From CAZPNX01 sp964518765 (GTDB taxonomy: Bacteria; Edwardsbacteria; AC1; EtOH8): a DNA stretch of 32,255 nucleotides. Positions 15,509 to 23,499 of this stretch are shown here, piece after piece; within the stretch, counting starts at the first letter, position 1; every line of letters begins with the position of its first letter. Below the pieces are notes generated by a model. That model saw only the letters and a list, made by a program, of their open reading frames with translations, searched no databases and had not been told where the DNA came from. Made by a program: the position numbers and the translations under genes. The DNA is taken from positions 1-32,255 of the forward strand of contig CAZFJC010000028.1 in NCBI GenBank assembly GCA_964518765.1, in the 5' to 3' direction.

Positions 15509-15569
15509 AATACGGACCACCCCTTAATACCCTCCTTGTCAAAGAGGGGAATAAAGGATGTAATATAAC

Positions 15570-16514
15570 ATGACACACCACGGACGCGGCCACGATCACC
15601 GGGCCGGAAGCCGGAGGGCCCTGGGATGGACCCTGTCGCTGACCGCCGCCTTTATGGTCGTCGAGTTCGCCGGCGGCTGGCTTTCGGGCTCGCTGGCGCT
15701 GATATCGGACGCCGGCCACATGCTGACCGACGTGCTGGCCATGGCGCTGTCGCTGGCGGCCATCAAATTCGCATCCACCCCGGCCAACGGCAGGAAGACC
15801 TACGGCTTCTATCGGCTGGAGATACTGGCGGCCCTGGCCAACGGGGTGATCCTGATACTGCTGGCGGGCTACATCTTCTACGAGGCCTGGCAACGGTTCC
15901 GCTCTCCGGCCGAGATAAAAAGCGGGATGATGATCGCGGTGGCCCTGGCCGGACTGGCCGTCAACGTCGCCGGCTTCTTCATCCTGCGGTCCTCCAGCCG
16001 CCACAGCCTCAACGTGCGGGGGGCCTTCCTCCACGTGGTGGGCGACCTGCTCTCCTCGGCGGCGGTGGTGGCCGGGGGGCTGGTCATCCACTTCACCGGA
16101 TGGAGCTTCATCGATCCGTCTCTGAGCGCGCTCATCAGCCTGGTGATACTCAAGGGCGCCTACGACCTGGTGCGGGAGTCGGTCGACGTCCTGCTGGAGG
16201 CGGCCCCGGTAGGCATAGAATCCCGGGAGGTGGAGCAGGCCATGCTGGCGGTCTCCGGCGTCAGGGCGGTGCACCACCTGCACCTCTGGTCGCTGAGCTC
16301 GGGGATCAACGCCCTCTCCGCCCATGTCCAGATAGAGGACCAGCTGACCAGCCAGAGCGATGCGCTACTCGGCCGAATGAACGACCTGCTGGAGGAGAGA
16401 TTCGGCATCGCCCACAGCGCCATACAACTGGAGTGCGAGGTTTGTCCGGGATGCGTCTGCCGGCTGGATGCGGGTGACAAAAGACACGGAGGCCAAGAGC
16501 ACGACCATCATTGA
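15570..16514 (+). CDS. cation diffusion facilitator (Zn/Cd/Co-type exporter)
   Basis: A 314-residue CDF family antiporter with six helices and a cytoplasmic C-terminal domain. Metal-site residues are H50-x3-D54 in helix 2 (SDAGHMLTD) and H155-x3-D159 in helix 5 (HVVGD); this HD-HD set is typical of zinc/cadmium-type members (ZitB/CzcD). Both ends are His-rich (HHGRGHDH, HDHH), and the C-terminus has a CEVCPGCVC cluster that could bind metal. ATG 15570 follows AAAGGATG at 10-11 nt. A TTGTCA-17-TGTAAT element (15536-15564) ends 5 nt before the ATG, so it may also be expressed alone. Last gene of the cluster. Confidence 0.94.
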   Translation: MTHHGRGHDHRAGSRRALGWTLSLTAAFMVVEFAGGWLSGSLALISDAGHMLTDVLAMALSLAAIKFASTPANGRKTYGFYRLEILAALANGVILILLAGYIFYEAWQRFRSPAEIKSGMMIAVALAGLAVNVAGFFILRSSSRHSLNVRGAFLHVVGDLLSSAAVVAGGLVIHFTGWSFIDPSLSALISLVILKGAYDLVRESVDVLLEAAPVGIESREVEQAMLAVSGVRAVHHLHLWSLSSGINALSAHVQIEDQLTSQSDALLGRMNDLLEERFGIAHSAIQLECEVCPGCVCRLDAGDKRHGGQEHDHH

Positions 16515-16532
16515 CCGAAAGGCGTCGAGGCC

Positions 16533-16570
16533 AATTAAGAAGCCCCTCCTTGAGGAGGGGCTTCTTAATT
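16533..16570. terminator. bidirectional terminator hairpin between convergent genes
   Basis: A perfect 17-bp inverted repeat: the arm AATTAAGAAGCCCCTCC (16533-16549), loop TTGA, and its exact complement to 16570. It sits between the CDF gene (+) and the dehydrogenase gene (minus). The foot of the stem is AT-rich in both directions; there is no separate T-run. Confidence 0.8.
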
Positions 16571-16579
16571 GTAGATAGG

Positions 16580-17755
16580 CTATCGTACCTTCAAGGGGAG
16601 GGTCTGCAGTTTGAAGGGTATGCCCCGCTTCTTGAAATCCTCCATGAACATCTCGGGATTGATGGCCAGCTCCAGGGGCACGGCCCCGGCCGGGGCCAGC
16701 CGCCGCACCAAATGGTGGGCCACGATGGCCGCCGGGAAGCCGGTGGTTCGTTCCATGGCGGTGAAGCCGGTCCTCGGATCTTGATAGTCTATCATCTCGA
16801 AGCGGACCTCCACCTTCCTCCCTTTGAGCCTGCCAAAGGCCGAGACCCGGAGCACGGCCAGGTCGGGATCCTTGGGGAAGTCGATGCGGCGGCTTATCAG
16901 CAGGTTGCTTAGCTTCCGGGGGATGACAGGCTTTCCATCGACCATGACCGGCTCCTGGCCGAAGAAGCCCAGGTCCAGGAGGGCCTTGATGTATTCGTAG
17001 TGTCCGGGATAGCGGATGGTCTTGTAGTCGTAATCCTTCACCCGGCCGGCCAGTGTCCAGGGGCAGGTGGAGGTGCCTCCCGAGGTGACGAAGGCCTGGC
17101 AGCGGCCCAGCGGCTTGGGAAGATCGATCTCCTCCAATTCCGAAAAGGTGGGGATGCCCACGGCCTTCCCCTGGCGGATGACATAGGCGGTGCCGAAGTA
17201 CTCGTTTATCAAACCCTCCACCGAGAACACCAGCTTGTAGTTCAGGGGCGGCCTGGGCTTTTGGGGCAGCCCGCCGCAGCGGATGCGGACCGCATCCACC
17301 CTTTCCAGACGATCCATCAGCCAAACAGCGATGGTATTGCCCATGCCCGGCATCAACCCGGTGTCGGGGACCAGCGATACACCGGCCCGACGGGCCCGGT
17401 CATAGAGCTCCAACTCCCGAAACACTACTCCGGTATTGCCCCCTAGATCGCAGAAGTGCGCTTTGGAGGCGATAGCCGCCCGGGCGGCGCCCAGGTTGAA
17501 GTAGTAGGGCACGGCGCTGACCACGCAGTCCGCCCCCCCAAAAAGCCGACGCAGCTCCGACTCCCGGGAGGCGTCGGCCCGGGCCGGTAGGCAGAGCTTT
17601 TTCTTTAGTAGGTGGTTGACGCGAAGGGCGCCGCGGCGGGCCAGGCCGGCGTCGCGGTCGGCCAGGACGATCCTGGACGCCTGGCAGAATCTCCCCAGGT
17701 CGTAGGCGATGGCCAGGCCCTGGCGGCCGGCGCCGAGGACGACGTAGCGGTACAT
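16580..17755 (-). CDS. saccharopine dehydrogenase family oxidoreductase
   Basis: A 391-residue NAD(P)-dependent enzyme. The Rossmann motif GAGRQGLAIAYDL is at residues 8-20, and CDLGGNTGVVFRELELYDRARR plus VPDTGLMPGMGN match the saccharopine/lysine dehydrogenase fold, here split as two short pieces of one conserved region. Length and layout are closest to L-lysine 6-dehydrogenase-like members rather than long saccharopine dehydrogenases. Neighbouring genes give no pathway, so the substrate (an amino acid or polyamine derivative) is uncertain. ATG 17755 has AAGGAG 9 nt upstream. Confidence 0.88.
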   Translation of the reverse strand: MYRYVVLGAGRQGLAIAYDLGRFCQASRIVLADRDAGLARRGALRVNHLLKKKLCLPARADASRESELRRLFGGADCVVSAVPYYFNLGAARAAIASKAHFCDLGGNTGVVFRELELYDRARRAGVSLVPDTGLMPGMGNTIAVWLMDRLERVDAVRIRCGGLPQKPRPPLNYKLVFSVEGLINEYFGTAYVIRQGKAVGIPTFSELEEIDLPKPLGRCQAFVTSGGTSTCPWTLAGRVKDYDYKTIRYPGHYEYIKALLDLGFFGQEPVMVDGKPVIPRKLSNLLISRRIDFPKDPDLAVLRVSAFGRLKGRKVEVRFEMIDYQDPRTGFTAMERTTGFPAAIVAHHLVRRLAPAGAVPLELAINPEMFMEDFKKRGIPFKLQTLPLKVR

Positions 17756-17805
17756 TTATCGAAGCTCCTTGTTAAGCGGGTTGTTGAAACGGCGCCGGCC
17801 GCGGC

Positions 17806-18357
17806 TCAGAACAGGTATACCAACCAGGTGATGATGCCCACCAACAGCAGGACGGCCTGCCCGGCGGTCCAATCAAAGTATTCCGGCTTGGGCTGGCGAC
17901 CGTCGTTGTGGCGATTGACATGCAGCTGCACCGGCAGGAAGCAGAGGTACTTCAGAAGAAAGAGATTCAGCCCCACCAGGCGTACCGCTTCGTTGTTGTA
18001 GATCATCATACCCACCGACACCGCCAGCAGCAGAATCCAGAAAGTTGCCAGCCAGCCGGGGGAGAAGCCGGGCTCTTGGGAGCTCCTTAGCTCCGGATCC
18101 CGTTGGATGGCCTTGAACAGGTGGTAGACATAGTAGAATCCGAGGATGGTGCGCCAGAACGGGCTGAAGGTTTTATTTCCCTGCCTTCGCAGCTCCCGCC
18201 AGTTGAGGTACATCCAGTAGAACTCGAACCAGCCGGTGGCGATGACGTCCATGATGATCAGCCGCTCGATGGGTATGTAGAGAAACCTCGGTTGGGGCGG
18301 CGCCTCGGCTGCCCTCGGCGCAGATGCCTCTGGCTTCTTGGCGGTTTCGTTCTCCAT
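17806..18357 (-). CDS. DUF4234-like membrane protein
   Basis: A 183-residue protein with a Pro/Ala-rich cytoplasmic N-terminus (about 1-25) and about five hydrophobic segments. The piece IATGWFEFYWMYLNWRELR followed by FSPFWRTILGFYYVYHLF resembles the DUF4234 family, in which an aromatic YWxYxNW motif precedes a second helix. Function is unknown. ATG 18357 is preceded by a strong purine-rich site (GGGAGGAAAGGAA). It lies 42 nt downstream of the TPR gene. Confidence 0.75.
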   Translation of the reverse strand: MENETAKKPEASAPRAAEAPPQPRFLYIPIERLIIMDVIATGWFEFYWMYLNWRELRRQGNKTFSPFWRTILGFYYVYHLFKAIQRDPELRSSQEPGFSPGWLATFWILLLAVSVGMMIYNNEAVRLVGLNLFLLKYLCFLPVQLHVNRHNDGRQPKPEYFDWTAGQAVLLLVGIITWLVYLF

Positions 18358-18399
18358 TTCCTTTCCTCCCTTTGGGTGGTCGGGTCTGAGGGCTTCTTC

Positions 18400-20085
18400 T
18401 CAGATCTTGGTTTTAGCTTTAAGGCGCTGGGTGAGGCCGGCGATCTGGTCCCGGACGCCGTCCTCGATGAAGGCCTTTTCCAGCCAGCGGTCGATAGCGT
18501 TGAAGGACCAACCGACATAGGAGACCCGTGACAGAATGCGCTCGAAGCAGAGATCGCTCTCCCGGCTGTCAAGCTTCAGCATTCGCAGGGCGATAGACCG
18601 CAGATAGTGCAGCACCAGCCGGTCGCCCTCGTCTCCCAGGCGGGGGTCGGCCAGGTCCAGACAGGCCAGCAACTCCTGATAGCGGTCGTTGACCAAAAAC
18701 AGCTCGGCCAGGTTCAGGTGGTTGGCGCTCTCCTCAGGCTTCAGGGAGATGGCCTGGTTGTAGTCGGCCACCGCCTCCGGTATGCGGCCCAGGTCCGAAA
18801 GAATGATGGCCCGGTTGGTGTAGGAGGCGGCGTGGCGCGGATCCAGCTCGATGGCCCGGGTGAAATCCTCCAGGGCTTCCTGGAGTTTTCCCATCTCGGT
18901 GTATATGATGCCGCGATTGTTAAGGGCCTCGGGGTGTTCCAGGTCGAGCTCGATGGCTCGGCTGTAGTCGTTCAGGGCCAGTTGGTACTGCTTGAGATCG
19001 GCGTAAACGTTGCCCCGATTGTTGAAGGCGTAGGTGTGCTCCGGATCTATCTCCAGGGCCCGGGCGAAATCGGCCAGAGCCCGGTCGTATTCTTTGAGGT
19101 CGCGGTAGAGGTTGCCCCGGTTATTGAGGGCCTGAACGTATCGGGGGTTGATCTCCAGCGCCCGGTTGTAATACTCCAGCGCCCGATCATGTTCCCCCCT
19201 CTCCCAAAGCTCGTTGGCCAGGTTATTGTAGGCCTGGGTGTTCAGAGGATCTAGCTCGACGGCCCGATTCAGGTCCAGCATCGAAGCCGAGTTGTTTCCT
19301 AACAGGTTGTGGACGATGCCTCGCCCGGTGAGAGCGGCCGAAGAGCGCGGGTCCAATTTGACGGCCTGGTCGAAGGCGGCCAGGGCACCGGGATAGTCGT
19401 GCAGGAAGCGGCGGGCGGTGCCCAGCCCACGCCAGGCGGCCGCCATGGACGGCTCCAGCTCCACGGCCCTTTGGAAATCGTCGGCCGCCAGCCGATGCTG
19501 CTTGGCCTCGGCCAGCAACAGGCCCCGGCCGAAGAAGGCGGCGGCCAGGCCCGGGTCCGACTCCAGAGAATCGGTCAGCAGGTCCCTGGCCCGGTCATCC
19601 GGTTTTTGGCAACAGGCGGAGGCGAAGAGTCCGGCGGCGCGGCATCGGCCCAGAAAGACTTCGAGCATGGCCTGACGCAGTGAGGAGACGTTTTCCGAAG
19701 CGGCATAGGAGGCCATAGCCTGCTCCAGCGAGTTGGCCAGGGACTGGTGGCGACGGAGAGCCTTTTCCCAGGACTGGCGGAAGGGGTTGCCCTGGTTGGC
19801 CGGGGCCAGGCAGTCCTGAGCGATGCGGGAGGCGAAGGCCTTCAGCTCCTCCAGGTACCTGCCGGCCTGGGGCAGGGGGGTGCGGCTGATGGCCGACAGC
19901 TCGGTTACCAGCCGGCGGCATCGGGCGGCCAGAAGGCGCTCGGCCTCAAGGCGCGATTCCAGCCGGGAGGAGGAGTCCACGCTGTCGGCCACCCGCTCCT
20001 GCAGAAGGCCGGCCAGCTCCTCCATTGATACCTGGCGCAGGCGCTCGGTGTCGAGCAATATGTCGGATGACGGGTTCTCGGCCAT
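18400..20085 (-). CDS. TPR-repeat protein, nine tandem repeats
   Basis: A 561-residue soluble protein. Residues 1-165 are helical without a recognised domain. From about 178 to 483 it holds nine TPR units. The boundary motif (DP, EP, NP or similar) recurs at 177, 211, 245, 279, 313, 347, 381, 415 and 449, exactly every 34 residues, so no unit has gained or lost a residue. A non-repeat C-terminus of about 75 residues follows. It presumably scaffolds protein contacts; no partner can be named. No signal peptide. ATG 20085 is the first Met and lacks a clear Shine-Dalgarno. Confidence 0.9.
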   Translation of the reverse strand: MAENPSSDILLDTERLRQVSMEELAGLLQERVADSVDSSSRLESRLEAERLLAARCRRLVTELSAISRTPLPQAGRYLEELKAFASRIAQDCLAPANQGNPFRQSWEKALRRHQSLANSLEQAMASYAASENVSSLRQAMLEVFLGRCRAAGLFASACCQKPDDRARDLLTDSLESDPGLAAAFFGRGLLLAEAKQHRLAADDFQRAVELEPSMAAAWRGLGTARRFLHDYPGALAAFDQAVKLDPRSSAALTGRGIVHNLLGNNSASMLDLNRAVELDPLNTQAYNNLANELWERGEHDRALEYYNRALEINPRYVQALNNRGNLYRDLKEYDRALADFARALEIDPEHTYAFNNRGNVYADLKQYQLALNDYSRAIELDLEHPEALNNRGIIYTEMGKLQEALEDFTRAIELDPRHAASYTNRAIILSDLGRIPEAVADYNQAISLKPEESANHLNLAELFLVNDRYQELLACLDLADPRLGDEGDRLVLHYLRSIALRMLKLDSRESDLCFERILSRVSYVGWSFNAIDRWLEKAFIEDGVRDQIAGLTQRLKAKTKI

Positions 20086-20130
20086 AAACAGATTGTGGTA
20101 GATGATCGGAAAATGCGGGTCGGGGCAGCC

Positions 20131-20805
20131 TTAATAGCCGTACTCTACCCCAACCGAGAGGTCGAAGCTGCTGAAGTCGGCCTTGAAGCCGGCGAAATCC
20201 CCGGTGAAGTGCATGCCGTCAGCGTAGCGGGCACGGGCCTTGACCACTCCGGTCAGTCGCTTCCATGCAGGGAAGGACAGCCCGAAGGACCCGAAAAAAC
20301 CGTAGCCGAAGCCGCTTTTAGTCTCTTGAACCAGGGGCATGGAATCGCTCCAGCACCGGCTTCCCACGGCGCTGTAAAGAAGAGAACCGCCTACCTGATA
20401 GAACGGGACAATACTACTGCTTTTTAAACAGACTCTTTTTTCATAACCCAAGGATACAGGAACCGAATACAGGTCCAGCAGCCAATGATAGCCAGAAATA
20501 CCGTATCCACCAGAGTAATAATACCAATGCATTAGGGAATCGTAGGAAATCGATGTCCGAAGGTATTCGATCTCTGCAAAAACATATGACTCCCAGGTTA
20601 TCTTCCGAATAAAAGCCAAGCCGGCGTAAGGATTGCATGCATCTTTCTTGATTTTGACATCGAAGGGATCGGAAAAACGAGCCTTGAAATCGTGCAGCGG
20701 GTAATTGGCCAAGCCTCCGGTAAGCCGATATGAGAAGAAATGCTGGGCATTAACGGCCAAAGGAAAAAGGCAGATGGCGATACCAACTAAAAACGATTTT
20801 GACAT
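20131..20805 (-). CDS. predicted outer-membrane beta-barrel protein
   Basis: A 224-residue protein with a signal peptide (FLVGIAICLFPLAVNAQ, cleavage near residue 20) and a body rich in alternating aromatic and polar residues. It ends in EYGY, an aromatic C-terminus like those recognised by the barrel assembly machinery. No family could be named. Start ATG 20805 has GGAG 5 nt upstream; an in-frame ATG at 20847 would add a non-signal extension. The coding region is much AT-richer than its neighbours: one sampled 60-nt stretch (20401-20460) is about 38 percent GC against about 68 percent at 21001-21060. Confidence 0.75.
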   Translation of the reverse strand: MSKSFLVGIAICLFPLAVNAQHFFSYRLTGGLANYPLHDFKARFSDPFDVKIKKDACNPYAGLAFIRKITWESYVFAEIEYLRTSISYDSLMHWYYYSGGYGISGYHWLLDLYSVPVSLGYEKRVCLKSSSIVPFYQVGGSLLYSAVGSRCWSDSMPLVQETKSGFGYGFFGSFGLSFPAWKRLTGVVKARARYADGMHFTGDFAGFKADFSSFDLSVGVEYGY

Positions 20806-20857
20806 GCGCACTCCATGCGAACATGAGCCGTTCTCTGACATCAACAAAACGCCCGGC

Positions 20858-22222
20858 TCACGTGTTCGACTTGCTGTCCAGACACATCACCTCGGCCTGG
20901 CGATTGTAGATGGGGCAGCCGCCGCCGCACAGCGACAGCCGGTCGCAGGCCCGGCATTTCGACGGGACCCTTTTCCGCTTCCTCAGGTCGCGGGCCAGGT
21001 CGGCGTTCCAGATCCTCTCCCAGGGGTCGCGCAGGATGTTGCCCAGGGGCTCGAACCAGCTTTGGCAGGGGATGACCGATCCGTCGGGCTCGAGGCACAT
21101 GTTGTACTTGGCGGCGGTGCAGGCCTTGACTCCCAACTCCAGCTTGACCGGGTCCAGCTGGCAGTACTGGGTGGGGGTGTACCAGATGAGTTTTAGGCCC
21201 AGCTTGCCGGCCGCCTCCCGGGCCTTCTCCAGCACCGGAATCAGCTCTCTTTCGGCGTACCCGAGGCCGCACTCGGCCCCCTTGCCCGAATAGATCAGCC
21301 CGTTGCAGGCCACGGCCTCGATGCCCAGCGATTTAATGAACTTGAGGGTTTGGGGCAACCCTTTGGCGTTAAGCCTGGTGATGGTGGTGTTGGTGATGGT
21401 GTAGACCGGGGTGGCCACGGCGTTCCTGATGCCGGCCACGGTCTGGGCCCAGGCGCCCCTCTTGCCCACCATCCTGTCGTGTATTTTGGAATCATGGGAC
21501 TCCAAGGTGACCTGAAAATGGTCGATCCCGGCCTCAACCATGGCGGCCACCAGCTTCTTGTCCCTCATACGCCGGCCGTTGGTCAGCAGGCCGGCCACCA
21601 GGCCGGTCTCCTCGGCGAAGGCTATCAGGTCCACCAGGTCCGGCCGCAGGGTGGCCTCGCCACCGGTGAAGCAGACGTGGGGTATACCGATCTCCCAGAG
21701 CTTCGATATCACCTTTTTCCATTGAGCAGTGTCCATCTCGGCCGGCATCCGGCCCCTGGGCAGATAACAATGGCCGCAGGCGTTGTCGCATTTGTAGGTC
21801 AGGGCCAGGTCCATGCGGTAGGGGGCGGAGACCGGGGTGGAGAAGGGCTCGATCCTCTCCATATCCATGTAGGTTACGGGACAGATGTCGTCGGTGCGGG
21901 CCAGCTCCATTATCTTCCGCTTGAGCCCCAGGTAGTCGGCCCGGAGCTTCTCCCGTCCCACCCCCCGGTAGCGTTTCATCATCTCGTCCAAGGCCCGGTC
22001 GGGTTCGTCGCCCTCGACTATGTGGCGGGCCATCTCGGCGGCCGTTTGGTTCAGGTGCAGTATCTTGGAGGCATTAATGGCCAGCACCCCGCGTGCGTCG
22101 GGCTCGATGCGCAGGTGCAGGCGGAACGCCCGGCCCCCCTCCTGGCCACGGTACTGATAAAGACCGGGCTTGAGGGGCTTCTGGCTTGAGAACCAGCTAT
22201 CCCAGAGCCTTTTCAAGGGCAT
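20858..22222 (-). CDS. radical SAM/SPASM protein with PqqD-like N-terminal domain
   Basis: A 454-residue radical S-adenosylmethionine enzyme. The cluster-binding motif is C145-x3-C149-x2-C152 (CDNACGHC), followed by the SAM-binding FTGGEATLRPDL (GGE at 187-189). The C-terminal SPASM domain, with extra Cys ligands, includes CLEPDGSVIPCQSW and CRACDRLSLCGGGCP. Residues about 30-108 look like a PqqD-type wing (LRIEPDARGVLAINASKILHLN is split here as LRIEPDARGV and LAINASKILHLN), the fold used as RiPP recognition element to hold a leader peptide. This architecture is typical of peptide-modifying enzymes such as PqqE relatives, but no obvious precursor peptide is nearby. Strong AAGGAGG 7 nt before ATG 22222. 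Confidence 0.9.
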   Translation of the reverse strand: MPLKRLWDSWFSSQKPLKPGLYQYRGQEGGRAFRLHLRIEPDARGVLAINASKILHLNQTAAEMARHIVEGDEPDRALDEMMKRYRGVGREKLRADYLGLKRKIMELARTDDICPVTYMDMERIEPFSTPVSAPYRMDLALTYKCDNACGHCYLPRGRMPAEMDTAQWKKVISKLWEIGIPHVCFTGGEATLRPDLVDLIAFAEETGLVAGLLTNGRRMRDKKLVAAMVEAGIDHFQVTLESHDSKIHDRMVGKRGAWAQTVAGIRNAVATPVYTITNTTITRLNAKGLPQTLKFIKSLGIEAVACNGLIYSGKGAECGLGYAERELIPVLEKAREAAGKLGLKLIWYTPTQYCQLDPVKLELGVKACTAAKYNMCLEPDGSVIPCQSWFEPLGNILRDPWERIWNADLARDLRKRKRVPSKCRACDRLSLCGGGCPIYNRQAEVMCLDSKSNT

Positions 22223-22745
22223 GCCTAATCCTCCTTCTTCCGAATAACAGAGCCGGAAAACGGATGACGGCCGGGCCGCCGCCGGGCCTCAGAAGCTCCG
22301 ATATTTTTCGCGAGTCAAGGAAATACATCCTTGCTAGATGGGGCGGCAGGAAGGCCGCCAGCAGGGGCCGGACGGCGAACATGGCCGAAAGATGCAACGG
22401 GCCCACCGGGTCCAGCGAGACCGAGGGCGCCCCCACCTCCAGCTCCAGGGTCCGGGGCCTAGCGGGGGTCAGCTCCGCCCGCAGACGGCGGCCGGACAGG
22501 CGCCAGTTGTTCCACTTGACGGTTATCGTCTCCCCGCAAAATACGACGTAGGAAGGAGAGAACCACTCCCGACATAACAGCAGCAGGACCGAAGCCGAGA
22601 GGGCCAGCAACAGCAGGGAGAGGAACTTGAGCCAAAGCCTTCCGTCCTGCAGGCCCAGGGCCGATAGGGACACCAGGGCCAAATCCAGGAGCGTCATGGC
22701 CAGCAGGGTCAGGCGGGGAAATCGCAGTCGGACGGTGGGGCTCAC
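22197..22745 (-). CDS. hypothetical membrane protein
   Basis: A 182-residue protein with two adjacent hydrophobic segments (about 12-32 and 38-58) followed by a soluble part of mixed strands and helices (YVVFCGETITVKWNNWRLSG) that resembles a membrane-anchored PH-like layout, though I cannot assign a family. Start is GTG 22745, overlapping the stop of the DUF167 gene by 4 nt (GTGA). Its end overlaps the radical SAM gene by 26 nt and contains that gene's Shine-Dalgarno, so all belong to one operon. Confidence 0.72.
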   Translation of the reverse strand: MSPTVRLRFPRLTLLAMTLLDLALVSLSALGLQDGRLWLKFLSLLLLALSASVLLLLCREWFSPSYVVFCGETITVKWNNWRLSGRRLRAELTPARPRTLELEVGAPSVSLDPVGPLHLSAMFAVRPLLAAFLPPHLARMYFLDSRKISELLRPGGGPAVIRFPALLFGRRRIRHALEKALG

Positions 22746-22963
22746 GGCTCCAGGATCTCCACCACCTTGTCGCGAGAGTTCAGACCCTGGCGGATGATTA
22801 TCTGCCGTTTTTTGACCCGGAAGGTCTCCGACAGGAACTCCACCAGACGCTGGTTGGCCCGGCCCTCCAAGGCCGGAGCGCAGAGATGTATCTTGAGCAC
22901 GTCGGCCTGTCGGACCAGCCGTTCCTGCTTGGCGTTGGGGACCACCCTGACCTTGATGATCAT
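22742..22963 (-). CDS. DUF167 (YggU/UPF0235) family protein
   Basis: A 73-residue cytoplasmic protein with the family pattern VRVVPNAKQERL, LKIHLCAPALEGRANQRL and IRQGLNSRDKVVEI. The family is widely conserved, often beside yggT, and its biochemical role is not established. ATG 22963 overlaps the stop of the preceding gene by 4 nt (ATGA), and its own stop overlaps the next start by 4 nt. Confidence 0.92.
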   Translation of the reverse strand: MIIKVRVVPNAKQERLVRQADVLKIHLCAPALEGRANQRLVEFLSETFRVKKRQIIIRQGLNSRDKVVEILEP

Positions 22964-23364
22964 TGGAGGTCGGCGGCGAAGTCTAATACATATCTAGCGG
23001 CCAAGACGAAGGCCCCCAGGTTGAAAACCAAAAGCACCCAGCCAACCCCATAAATAAGGTAATGGGCGAATCCGAGGACGCCGGGGCCAGAGGCCAGGGA
23101 CACAGCCACTAGCTGATGTCCGAAGGGCGGCTTAGCTCGACCTGGGCCAAGGGTCGAAGGCTTGGGGGCAAAGAGGCCGTTGGCGAACTGGTAGCCCGCC
23201 CAAGCTAGCGACAGAGAAACAGCGGCGAAAACCAGTAGAACCACCTCCCCGGACTTCGCGGACCCGGCCGGCGGAAGGGACCCGGTGCGCTTCAAAAACC
23301 AGGCCACGGCGGCCAGGAACAGGGGCTCGGAGGCGATGGACCAGAGTATTATCTTTTGGTTCAT
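22960..23364 (-). CDS. hypothetical four-helix membrane protein
   Basis: A 134-residue protein with four predicted membrane helices (about 6-24, 41-60, 82-102 and 106-128) and short loops; no family recognised. It occupies the position where yggT often precedes a DUF167 gene, but the sequence does not clearly show YggT motifs. ATG 23364 has GGGGA 7 nt upstream. First gene of a tightly overlapping unit ending in the radical SAM enzyme. Confidence 0.7.
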   Translation of the reverse strand: MNQKIILWSIASEPLFLAAVAWFLKRTGSLPPAGSAKSGEVVLLVFAAVSLSLAWAGYQFANGLFAPKPSTLGPGRAKPPFGHQLVAVSLASGPGVLGFAHYLIYGVGWVLLVFNLGAFVLAARYVLDFAADLQ

Positions 23365-23432
23365 TGTTGGTCCCCGGGACGGCTGATCTTTATGCCGATG
23401 GCGTCAGGGGCCAGGCATTGGCCCCAGGTTAG

Positions 23433-23461
23433 ATTATCCATAATTCGGGGTTAAAAAGCAA
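23433..23461 (-). promoter_or_regulatory. candidate promoter of the membrane protein/DUF167/radical SAM unit
   Basis: Minus strand TTGCTT (23456-23461), 17-nt spacer, GATAAT (23433-23438): 4/6 and 5/6 of consensus. Transcription would start near 23426 and give a leader of about 60 nt containing an inverted repeat GGGGCCA/TGGCCCC (about 23407-23425). Confidence 0.42.
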
Positions 23462-23499
23462 GGGAGATTTTCAGGAATCGTTTTGAGACAAGAAACCAT

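Noticed and set aside
15531..15550. CCCTC/GAGGG hairpin between the ferredoxin and CDF genes as a terminator.
   Set aside because: The stem is only 5 bp with a 9-nt loop and no T-run; it also overlaps a possible CDF promoter.
23361..23441. A 26-codon minus-strand ORF (MDNLTWGQCLAPDAIG...) whose stop overlaps the start of the membrane protein gene by ATGA, a possible precursor peptide for the radical SAM enzyme.
   Set aside because: No Shine-Dalgarno, its start lies upstream of the predicted transcription start, and a palindrome explains much of its sequence. Only conservation in relatives would revive it.
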